Positions 1 through 5,384 of a DNA stretch of 12,879 bases are shown here, one piece after another. The notes beneath the pieces are model-generated. The model worked only from the letters and a program-made list of their open reading frames with translations, made no database searches and was not told where the DNA came from. The position numbers were made by a program, and so were the translations under genes. Location: the NCBI GenBank assembly GCA_044345075.1, contig JBIJBU010000046.1:1-12879 (forward strand). Reading direction: 5' to 3'. The stretch comes from CAIKZY01 sp044345075 (lineage in GTDB: Bacteria > Actinomycetota > Actinomycetes > S36-B12). Every line of letters starts with the position of its first letter. Within the stretch, counting starts at the first letter, position 1.

Positions 1-2137
1 AGTTGTGGCCTTCCCATGACATGAATGCCACGAGCAGGTTCTTGCCGAGTGCCATCTCGCCGAGATCGGTTGAAGGACCGTCCGCGAGGACCTGGCCCTT
101 CTCGATGCGCTCGCCTTCGCTGACAACTGGGCGCTGGTTGAAGCAGGTGCCCTGGTTGGAGCGATGGAACTTCTCGACGCGGTAGGTCTCGTACTCGCCG
201 CCATCGGTAGCGATGGTGATCGAGTCGGCTGCAACCTCGGAGACAACGCCCGCATTCTTCGCGGTGATGATGTCGCCGGCGTCGTATGCCGCACGGAACT
301 CCATGCCGGTACCGACGAGCGGTGCCTCGGCGCGCAGCAGCGGAACTGCCTGGCGCTGCATGTTGGAGCCCATCAGTGCGCGGTTGGCGTCGTCGTGCTC
401 GAGGAACGGAATCATCGAGGTGGCGACTGACCACAGCTGGCGCGGTGAGACGTCCATGTAGTCGACGTCCTTGGGCAGCACGTAATCGACCTCGCCACCC
501 TTGCGGCGAACGAGAACGCGATCGTCGAGCATGATGCCCGTGCCATCGATGTTCGTGTTCGCCTGTGCGACGACGTGGGTGTCTTCCTCATCGGCAGTCA
601 GGTAATCGATCTGATCGGTGACCTTGCCGCCTACGACCTTGCGGTACGGGGTCTCGACGAAACCGAACGCGTTGATGCGCGCGTAGGTCGCGAGCGAGCC
701 GATCAGGCCGATGTTCGGGCCTTCCGGGGTCTCGATCGGGCACATGCGGCCGTAGTGCGAGGGGTGAACGTCGCGGACCTCGAAGCCTGCACGCTCACGC
801 GACAGACCGCCTGGGCCCAGTGCCGACAGACGACGCTTGTGGGTCAGGCCCGCGAGCGGGTTGGTCTGATCCATGAACTGCGACAACTGCGACGTGCCGA
901 AGAACTCCTTGATGGAGGCGACGACCGGGCGAATGTTGATCAGGGTCTGCGGCGTGATTGCCTCGACGTCCTGCGTGGTCATGCGCTCGCGAACGACGCG
1001 CTCCATGCGGGACAGACCGGTGCGGATCTGATTCTGGATTAGCTCGCCCACGGTACGCAGACGACGGTTGCCGAAGTGGTCGATGTCATCGGTCTCGACG
1101 CGGATCTCGCCGCGCTCTGACTCCATGCTGACGATGCCGGCATGCAGGCACACGATGTACTCGATCGCAGCAGCGATGTCGTCGACGGTGAGCACGCTCT
1201 GCGTGAGCGGTGCGTCGATGCCCAGCTTCTTGTTGATCTTGTAGCGACCGACCTTTGCGAGGTCGTAACGCTTCGGATTGAAGTAGAAGTTATCGAGCAG
1301 GTTGCGCGCGTTCTCGACCGTGGGCGGTTCTCCCGGACGCAGCTTGCGGTAGATATCGAGCAGAGCGTCTTCCTGGGTGGCGATGTGATCCTTCTCGAGG
1401 GTCGCCATGAAGGTCTCGTACTTGCCGAAGCGCTCGACGATCTGCTCGTGGCTCCAGCCAAGGGCCTTGAGAAGAACGGTGACGGGCTGCTTGCGCTTGC
1501 GGTCAACGCGGACGGCAACGAGATCCTTCTTGTCAATCTCGAACTCAAGCCATGCGCCACGGCTCGGGATGATCTTGGCGATGAAGACGTCCTTGTCACT
1601 GGCCTTGTCGACCGAGCGCTCGAAGTAGGCGCCGGGAGAACGCACGAGCTGCGAGACAACCACGCGCTCGGTGCCGTTGATGACGAAGGTGCCCTTGTCG
1701 GTCATGAGCGGGAAGTCGCCCATGAACACGGTCTGGCTCTTGATTTCGCCGGTCTCGTTGTTCATGAACTCAGCCGTAACGAACAGCGGTGCGGAGTAGG
1801 TGAAGTCCTTGTCCTTGCACTGCTCGATCGTGTACTTCGGCGGCTCGAAGCGGTGATCGCGGAACGAGAGGCTCATCGCACCGGCGAAGTCCTCGATCGG
1901 GCTGATCTCTTCGAAGATCTCGGTCAGGCCGGAGACCTGCGGGATCTCGGTGGTGCCGCTGGCCAGCGCCGCGGACACACGGGCCTTCCAGAGGTCATTG
2001 CCGAGCAGCCAGTCGAAACTGGCGGTCTGCAGAGCCAGGAGATCGGGTGCGGCCAGGGGCTCGCGGATCTTGGCGAAGGATGCCCGGTGGAGTCCGGGGG
2101 AAAGGGGCGTGACGTCCGTTGAACGCGAGGCGGTCAA
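1..2137 (-). CDS. rpoB: DNA-directed RNA polymerase subunit beta, N-terminal 712 codons (partial at left edge)
   Basis: Beta subunit of RNA polymerase, which forms the catalytic core with beta-prime. The minus-strand frame is open from TTG 2137 to the edge; actinobacterial RpoB is about 1,150-1,180 residues, so roughly 40% is missing. Visible motifs include SFAKIREPL near residue 20, SPIEDFAGAMSL near 80, GTERVVVSQLVRSPG near 155-170, and the rifampicin-binding cluster GTSQLSQFMDQ through LTHKRRLSALGPGG (residues about 414-445). The residues equivalent to E. coli D516, H526 and S531 are D423, H433 and S438, all wild type, so a rifampicin-sensitive enzyme is predicted. HPSHYGRMCPIETPEGPNIG follows. 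TTG is chosen because GGAAGGA lies 5 nt upstream and no in-frame ATG or GTG fits better. rpoC is expected beyond the edge. Confidence 0.98.
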   Translation of the reverse strand, partial: MTASRSTDVTPLSPGLHRASFAKIREPLAAPDLLALQTASFDWLLGNDLWKARVSAALASGTTEIPQVSGLTEIFEEISPIEDFAGAMSLSFRDHRFEPPKYTIEQCKDKDFTYSAPLFVTAEFMNNETGEIKSQTVFMGDFPLMTDKGTFVINGTERVVVSQLVRSPGAYFERSVDKASDKDVFIAKIIPSRGAWLEFEIDKKDLVAVRVDRKRKQPVTVLLKALGWSHEQIVERFGKYETFMATLEKDHIATQEDALLDIYRKLRPGEPPTVENARNLLDNFYFNPKRYDLAKVGRYKINKKLGIDAPLTQSVLTVDDIAAAIEYIVCLHAGIVSMESERGEIRVETDDIDHFGNRRLRTVGELIQNQIRTGLSRMERVVRERMTTQDVEAITPQTLINIRPVVASIKEFFGTSQLSQFMDQTNPLAGLTHKRRLSALGPGGLSRERAGFEVRDVHPSHYGRMCPIETPEGPNIGLIGSLATYARINAFGFVETPYRKVVGGKVTDQIDYLTADEEDTHVVAQANTNIDGTGIMLDDRVLVRRKGGEVDYVLPKDVDYMDVSPRQLWSVATSMIPFLEHDDANRALMGSNMQRQAVPLLRAEAPLVGTGMEFRAAYDAGDIITAKNAGVVSEVAADSITIATDGGEYETYRVEKFHRSNQGTCFNQRPVVSEGERIEKGQVLADGPSTDLGEMALGKNLLVAFMSWEGHN

Positions 2138-2142
2138 GATGG

Positions 2143-2149
2143 TCCTTCC
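2143..2149 (-). promoter_or_regulatory. Ribosome binding site deciding the rpoB TTG start
   Basis: The minus strand reads GGAAGGA, then 5 nt (CCATC), then TTG. This is the only strong Shine-Dalgarno match near the beginning of RpoB homology. It places translation start at TTG 2137. Confidence 0.7.
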
Positions 2150-2251
2150 GAGGCGCTTTTGGCTGGGCCGCGCTCCTCCCTCATGACCGTTAACCCGATA
2201 TGTCAAATGACGTACCGGGTTAGAGGTTTAGAAAGGGCAGCGCAAAGCGGC

Positions 2252-2281
2252 AGCATACCTGAGAAGGCAAGCCGCTGTCGA
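2252..2281 (-). promoter_or_regulatory. Candidate rpoB promoter (-35 TCGACA, 18-bp spacer, -10 TATGCT)
   Basis: On the minus strand TCGACA (2281-2276) is followed 18 bp later by TATGCT (2257-2252). This resembles housekeeping-sigma promoters of actinobacteria. It would give an mRNA leader of about 105 nt before the rpoB TTG. The -35 overlaps one arm of an 8-bp inverted repeat (CGCTGTCG 2273-2280, CGACAGCG 2333-2340). A second possible -35, TTGACA at 2206-2201, has no convincing -10. The rest of the 428-nt rplL-rpoB gap holds no gene that I can support. Confidence 0.4.
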
Positions 2282-2503
2282 CCCCGGTCTCGATTGTCCG
2301 AATTTCCTCGATTGCACCCTTTGCCCTGGCTCCGACAGCGAAACCAGCAACCTGCGGGTGAATCCTCGATCTTCGGGTCGTGCACGCGGGGGTAAAACCA
2401 ACTGCGCAGGAGGATGGTGACCCGAAAAGCCTTGGGAGTCAAGCACAAAGCGCCGTGCTGTGACCAAAGCGAGACCTAATCCGGACCGAATGCCCCAATT
2501 CGG

Positions 2504-2546
2504 GCACGCAAAAGGGCGCCCCCGATGGGGACGCCCTTTTGCGTGC
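2504..2546 (-). terminator. Intrinsic terminator after rplL
   Basis: Two 20-nt arms (2504-2523 and 2527-2546) are complementary except for one position that becomes a G-U pair in the minus-strand RNA; the loop is 3 nt. The GC-rich core is preceded by AAAA and followed by UUUU, which pair in the extended stem, so the element could act in both directions. It starts about 20 nt after the rplL stop and would separate rplJL transcripts from rpoB, possibly only partly. Confidence 0.85.
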
Positions 2547-2565
2547 AGCCGAAGCTGCGAGAGAA

Positions 2566-2958
2566 CTACTTAACGGTGACCTTGGCGCCAGCTGCTTCGA
2601 GCTGTGCCTTTGCCTTCTCCGCAGCGTCCTTGTTGACCTTCTCCAGAACAGCGGTGGGTGCTGCCTCCACGAGATCCTTGGCCTCCTTGAGACCGAGGCT
2701 GGTGAGTGCGCGCACCTCCTTGATGACCGGAATCTTGTTGTCGCCGCCCGACTCGAGGATGACGTCGAACTCATCCTGGTCGCCGCCGGCTGCGCCAGCG
2801 TCGCCGCCGCCTGCCGGTGCTGCTGCAACTGCCATGGCAACCGGTGCGGCTGCGGTGACGTCGAAGGTCTCTTCGAACATCTTCACGAACTCAGAGAGCT
2901 CGATGAGGGACATTTCCTTGAATGCGTCAAGCAGATCTGCGGTGCTGAGCTTCGCCAT
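2566..2958 (-). CDS. rplL: 50S ribosomal protein L7/L12
   Basis: Stalk protein of the large ribosomal subunit. It binds as dimers to L10 and recruits and activates translational GTPases. It has 130 residues, normal for the family. The N-terminal dimerisation domain begins MAKLSTADLLDAFKEM and is followed by an Ala/Gly-rich hinge at about residues 34-60. The globular C-terminal domain contains EFDVILESGG, KIPVIKEVR and LGLKEAKDLVE, which form the factor-binding face. The start is fixed by GAAAGGA 7 nt upstream. It lies 60 nt after rplJ in the same operon. The gap contains a short hairpin that might tune the L12:L10 ratio (inference). Confidence 0.98.
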   Translation of the reverse strand: MAKLSTADLLDAFKEMSLIELSEFVKMFEETFDVTAAAPVAMAVAAAPAGGGDAGAAGGDQDEFDVILESGGDNKIPVIKEVRALTSLGLKEAKDLVEAAPTAVLEKVNKDAAEKAKAQLEAAGAKVTVK

Positions 2959-2979
2959 GATGGCGTCCTTTCGGTAAAG

Positions 2980-3005
2980 CCGGCCAAAAACCCGAGGGCG
3001 GCCGG
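2980..3005 (-). other. Hairpin in the rplJ-rplL intercistronic gap
   Basis: A perfect 6-bp inverted repeat (2980-2985 CCGGCC, 3000-3005 GGCCGG) encloses a loop whose RNA reads CCCUCGGG followed by UUUUU. A small CCC/GGG stem plus U-tract is nested and mutually exclusive with part of the larger stem. This could be a weak attenuator, an mRNA processing site or chance. Confidence 0.35.
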
Positions 3006-3018
3006 ATGGTGTTGGGCT

Positions 3019-3705
3019 CTAGCCCTCGGTGGTTTCCTCAGCGGCTGCTTCTGCAACTGCCTCGGTGGTGTCAACGGCGGCTGCCTCATCGGCAACAACC
3101 TCAACTGCTTCGACAGCTGCCTCGTCGGCAACTGCTTCGGCGGGGGCAGCCTCGGCCGCGGCGGCGGGAGCAGCTGCTGCTGCGCCCGGGTTCGCCTCGA
3201 GCTTGGTCTGCAGGGCGCCAAGTGCGCGGGCTGTCTTGGCAAGCGGTGCCGCGAACAGGGCTGCTGCCTGCGACTGCTTTGCCTTCATGGCTCCGGCGAG
3301 CTTGGACAGGAGAACCTCGCGCGACTCAAGGTCGGCAAGCTTGTTGATGTCAGATGCACTCAGCGGCGCACCGTCCATGATGCCGCCCTTGATAACCAGG
3401 GCGGGATTCTCCTTGGCGAAATTACGAATTGCCTTTGCGGCATCAACAGCATCGCCCTTTACGAAAGCGATAGCGCTGGGACCGGCAAGCAGGTCGTCGA
3501 GACCGGCAACGCCGGCTTCCTTCGCTGCGATCTTGGTCAAGGTGTTCTTGACGACCGCGTAGGTGACCGTGGTACCGAGGGTGCGACGCAGCGTCTTTAG
3601 CTGCGCGACGCTCAGTCCGCGGTACTCAGTGAGCACTGCCGCACTTGACGTGCGGAAGTGGTCGGCGAGCTCGGCGACTGTATTCGCCTTGTCAGGCCGT
3701 GCCAT
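3019..3705 (-). CDS. rplJ: 50S ribosomal protein L10 with an acidic Ala-rich C-terminal extension
   Basis: L10 anchors L7/L12 dimers to the 23S rRNA GTPase-associated centre and autoregulates its own mRNA in many bacteria. It has 228 residues, against about 165-180 for most relatives. The N-terminal rRNA-binding domain begins MARPDKANTVAELADHF and includes LTEYRGLSVAQLKTLRRTL and VVKNTLTKIAA. The L12-binding C-terminal helix spans about residues 125-170. Beyond residue 170 there is a 58-residue tail of Ala, Glu, Asp, Val and Thr with no Lys or Arg. ATG 3705 is chosen over an in-frame ATG 51 nt upstream because AAAGGAG lies 4-5 nt before it and homology begins at MARPDK. The upstream extension would lie in the leader RNA. 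Confidence 0.96.
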   Translation of the reverse strand: MARPDKANTVAELADHFRTSSAAVLTEYRGLSVAQLKTLRRTLGTTVTYAVVKNTLTKIAAKEAGVAGLDDLLAGPSAIAFVKGDAVDAAKAIRNFAKENPALVIKGGIMDGAPLSASDINKLADLESREVLLSKLAGAMKAKQSQAAALFAAPLAKTARALGALQTKLEANPGAAAAAPAAAAEAAPAEAVADEAAVEAVEVVADEAAAVDTTEAVAEAAAEETTEG

Positions 3706-3862
3706 GGGGCTCCTTTCATATGCCCCGACAAGCAAAACGCCCCGGCGCAGGCGCACGGGGCAACACCGCTTTCGCGGTCTTTCCAGTTCACCTACGCGGG
3801 CCGTCCGCCTGAGCGGAGCCTTCGACCCTCTCTTTCGAGTGGGCGACCAGCGGTCTTTGGTG
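3706..3862 (-). ncRNA. L10-type mRNA leader of the rplJL operon
   Basis: The predicted transcript starts near 3861 and reads CCAAAGACCGCUGG close to the 5' end, then CCCGCGUAGGUGAACUGG further on. These two conserved blocks pair in known ribosomal protein L10 leaders, where L10(L12)4 binds. A GNRA-capped hairpin follows (ACCGC-GAAA-GCGGU, 3765-3778), then an intrinsic-terminator-like hairpin and the rplJ Shine-Dalgarno. The arrangement suggests feedback by L10 through attenuation. The family call rests on recognised motifs, not on a covariance-model search. Confidence 0.7.
3734..3761 (-). terminator. Attenuator hairpin in the rplJ leader
   Basis: In the minus-strand RNA, GCCCCG (3761-3756) pairs with CGGGGC (3744-3739). 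An inner GCGC/GCGC stem extends the hairpin, with one bulged base. The sequence GUUUUGCUU follows. It lies 29 nt before the rplJ start codon, where premature termination would switch off the whole rplJL operon. Confidence 0.65.
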
Positions 3863-3867
3863 GGATC

Positions 3868-3897
3868 AGATTAGGGGGCCGAAGGGTGCCGCGGCAA
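3868..3897 (-). promoter_or_regulatory. Candidate rplJL promoter (-35 TTGCCG, 18-bp spacer, -10 TAATCT)
   Basis: TTGCCG (3897-3892) and TAATCT (3873-3868) are 18 bp apart on the minus strand. The predicted start near 3861 falls exactly where the conserved L10-leader sequence begins. The promoter sits just downstream of the importer operon terminator, so rplJL does not need readthrough from livK. Confidence 0.6.
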
Positions 3898-3918
3898 ATC
3901 CGTCCTCGGACAAGCGAA

Positions 3919-3944
3919 GAGGGGGCGGCCGAAGCCACCCCCTC
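3919..3944 (-). terminator. Hairpin terminator after livK (UUCG tetraloop)
   Basis: An 11-bp stem (3934-3944 with 3919-3929, one G-U pair in RNA) is capped by a C(UUCG)G tetraloop. The downstream U-run is weak (CUCUUCGCUUG), so termination may depend on hairpin strength or the hairpin may mainly protect the 3' end. It lies 42 nt after the livK stop and before the rplJL promoter. Confidence 0.65.
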
Positions 3945-3953
3945 CCCTGAAGT

Positions 3954-3999
3954 TTTCCCTTACGGGAGCAACTACGAGCTTTCCCTTACGGGAGCAACT
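3954..3999 (-). repeat. 26-bp tandem duplication across the livK stop codon
   Basis: Two identical 20-bp copies (3954-3973 and 3980-3999) are spaced by 26 bp. The upstream copy in gene orientation (3980-3999) encodes the last residues KLLP and the TAA stop; the other copy repeats this just downstream. Each copy can form a small UCCC/GGGA hairpin. Confidence 0.8.
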
Positions 4000-5263
4000 T
4001 CTTAGTCGGGCCGACCTGCTTGTACACGGCCTTCTTGGCGCCACCGGTCGGTGCGCTGGTAGCCAGCATCACGTAGTCGGTCAGGCGACCGAGGGTGCCG
4101 GCCGAGTCGTACTGACCCATCCAGTAGCCGGTGAGGCCCTGGTGAGAGGTCTTGGTGACGACCATCGGAACTGCTGCAGCCGAGCGGAAGGTTGATGCCT
4201 TGGTCTGCAGTGCGTCGAGCAGGCCCTTGCGGGTCAGGTTCGGGCCGGCTGCCTTGATCGCCTGTGACATCACATAGGCGGTGTTCACGCCGTAGTAGGT
4301 GTAGAAGTTCCACGGGAGACCACTGGCCTCGACGAGGGTCTTCATCTGAGCCACGTACGGGTTACCGAGATCGGTGATCGGGGTCAGGAAGCTGGGGGTG
4401 TACATCTTGTTCATCAGTGCCGGGGCCGCAGCACCGAGGATGCCCTTGATGATGGTGGGCTCGGAGCCAACTGAGGTGACCATCCAGGTCGGAGCGAAGC
4501 CCACCTTGGCCGAGGTGGCCAGGAGTGCTGCGGTGGCCTGGGTGATGCCGAAGAAGGTGACCAGCTGGCAGCCGGCCGTCTTCATCTTCACGACCTGCGA
4601 GGCGAAGCCCGCGGCGATGTTCGCAGCAGCGAACGAGGTGGTCGTCGTGAAGTCCATGCCGGCAGCCTTGAAGCCATTCGAGGCGTCAATGCCGAAGTCG
4701 CCATCCTGGTACATGAAGCAGCGCTTGAGGCCGCTCAGCGACGAGGTGTTCTGGATGTAGTACGCCATTGCCTTTGCCTCAACGGCGTAGGACGGCAGGT
4801 ACGGAATCGTGGTCGGGTACTTCTTCGCGTTGCCGAACTGCGAGGCACCGGTGTTGATGAAGACGTCCGGGACACCGCGAGTGTTCAGGGTGTCGATGAC
4901 AGTGGAGTGCTGATCGGTGCCGAAGGCGCCGTACATCGCGAAGATCTTGTCGCTCAGCAGCAGTGCGCTGGTCTGCGCCTGCGTGGTCGCCGGGTTGTAC
5001 ATGTCGTCCTTGGCGACGAACTTGATCTTGCGGCCGTTGATGCCACCGTTCTTGTTCACGTAGTCGAAGTACGCCTGGGCGGCCTGCGGGATGTACAGGT
5101 AACCCGCCGACGCCGGACCGGTCTGCGGTGAGGTCGAACCGATAACGATCTGGGTCTTCGAGACACCGGGATCGGCGGCCTGCGAGGGAACTGCGAGGCC
5201 GACGGCGCCCACAGCCACGGCTGCGGTTGCGGCCAGCCCCTTGACGATCATTGACTTCTTCAC
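3986..5263 (-). CDS. livK: Branched-chain/hydrophobic amino-acid ABC transporter substrate-binding protein
   Basis: Extracytoplasmic binding component of a LivKHMGF-type importer (Leu/Ile/Val-binding family, type I periplasmic fold). From GTG 5263 it has 425 residues. The signal peptide has a KKSMIVKG n-region, a hydrophobic Ala/Val/Gly core to about residue 24, and a PSQA|A cleavage site near residue 29. No Cys lies at the cleavage site, so no lipobox is present. The mature part begins with KTQIVIGSTSPQTGPASAG, the usual first strand and ligand loop. Later motifs are NKNGGINGRKI, FGTDQHS and MYQDGDFG. The start is chosen from AAGGAG 5 nt upstream; an in-frame ATG nine codons earlier has no good site. 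The ligand cannot be read from sequence; members of this family also bind aromatic compounds, amides or urea. Confidence 0.92.
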   Translation of the reverse strand: MKKSMIVKGLAATAAVAVGAVGLAVPSQAADPGVSKTQIVIGSTSPQTGPASAGYLYIPQAAQAYFDYVNKNGGINGRKIKFVAKDDMYNPATTQAQTSALLLSDKIFAMYGAFGTDQHSTVIDTLNTRGVPDVFINTGASQFGNAKKYPTTIPYLPSYAVEAKAMAYYIQNTSSLSGLKRCFMYQDGDFGIDASNGFKAAGMDFTTTTSFAAANIAAGFASQVVKMKTAGCQLVTFFGITQATAALLATSAKVGFAPTWMVTSVGSEPTIIKGILGAAAPALMNKMYTPSFLTPITDLGNPYVAQMKTLVEASGLPWNFYTYYGVNTAYVMSQAIKAAGPNLTRKGLLDALQTKASTFRSAAAVPMVVTKTSHQGLTGYWMGQYDSAGTLGRLTDYVMLATSAPTGGAKKAVYKQVGPTKKLLP

Positions 5264-5268
5264 GTGCA

Positions 5269-5274
5269 CTCCTT
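5269..5274 (-). promoter_or_regulatory. Ribosome binding site deciding the livK GTG start
   Basis: AAGGAG, then 5 nt (TGCAC), then GTG at 5263. This favours GTG over the in-frame ATG at 5290, which lies upstream of the site and inside the hairpin arm. Confidence 0.7.
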
Positions 5275-5288
5275 GGCTTGGGAGCCGC

Positions 5289-5330
5289 ACGCCAGATTCA
5301 TCCGGGATTTGCCCAGATCACCCCTGGCGT
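5289..5330 (-). other. Two-tier hairpin between livM and livK
   Basis: The outer stem is 7 perfect base pairs (ACGCCAG 5330-5324 with CTGGCGT 5295-5289). Inside it, TCTGGG (5317-5312) pairs with CCCGGA (5306-5301), with one G-U pair in RNA and a 5-nt loop. It has no U-tract, so it is not a normal terminator. It occupies much of the only sizeable gap in the operon (5264-5384) and ends 14 nt before the livK Shine-Dalgarno. It may stabilise or process mRNA so that the binding protein is made in excess (inference). I see no convincing promoter in the gap. Confidence 0.5.
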
Positions 5331-5384
5331 ACGACTCAGATTCGTGAAGGCTAACTGTTCACAGGGCCTTCTGTCACCACTTTG

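Noticed and set aside
800..898. Possible rifampicin-resistance changes in RpoB
   Set aside because: The cluster reads wild type at D423, H433 and S438. The Thr and Ala differences from M. tuberculosis (QTNPLAG versus QNNPLSG) are ordinary lineage variation.
1142..2122. Long open frame on the + strand (326 codons)
   Set aside because: It is antisense to rpoB, whose minus-strand frame is highly conserved. The open frame follows from high third-position GC; it has no ribosome binding site or recognisable domain.
2203..2467. Small open frames on both strands in the rplL-rpoB gap
   Set aside because: They are short and overlapping, with no recognisable motif or good ribosome binding site. The region is better explained as regulatory.
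2539..3600. Cys/Gly-rich open frame on the + strand across rplL and rplJ
   Set aside because: It is a shadow of the Ala/Glu-rich codons of L12 and L10 read in antisense and runs through both genes and the gap between them.
3706..3756. 17-codon N-terminal extension of L10
   Set aside because: It lies inside the leader attenuator. ATG 3705 has a strong ribosome binding site and matches where L10 homology begins.
3954..3999. Direct repeat as an attachment site or insertion-sequence target duplication
   Set aside because: The copies are only 6 bp apart with nothing between them and no integrase or transposase in the window. Slippage duplication is simpler.
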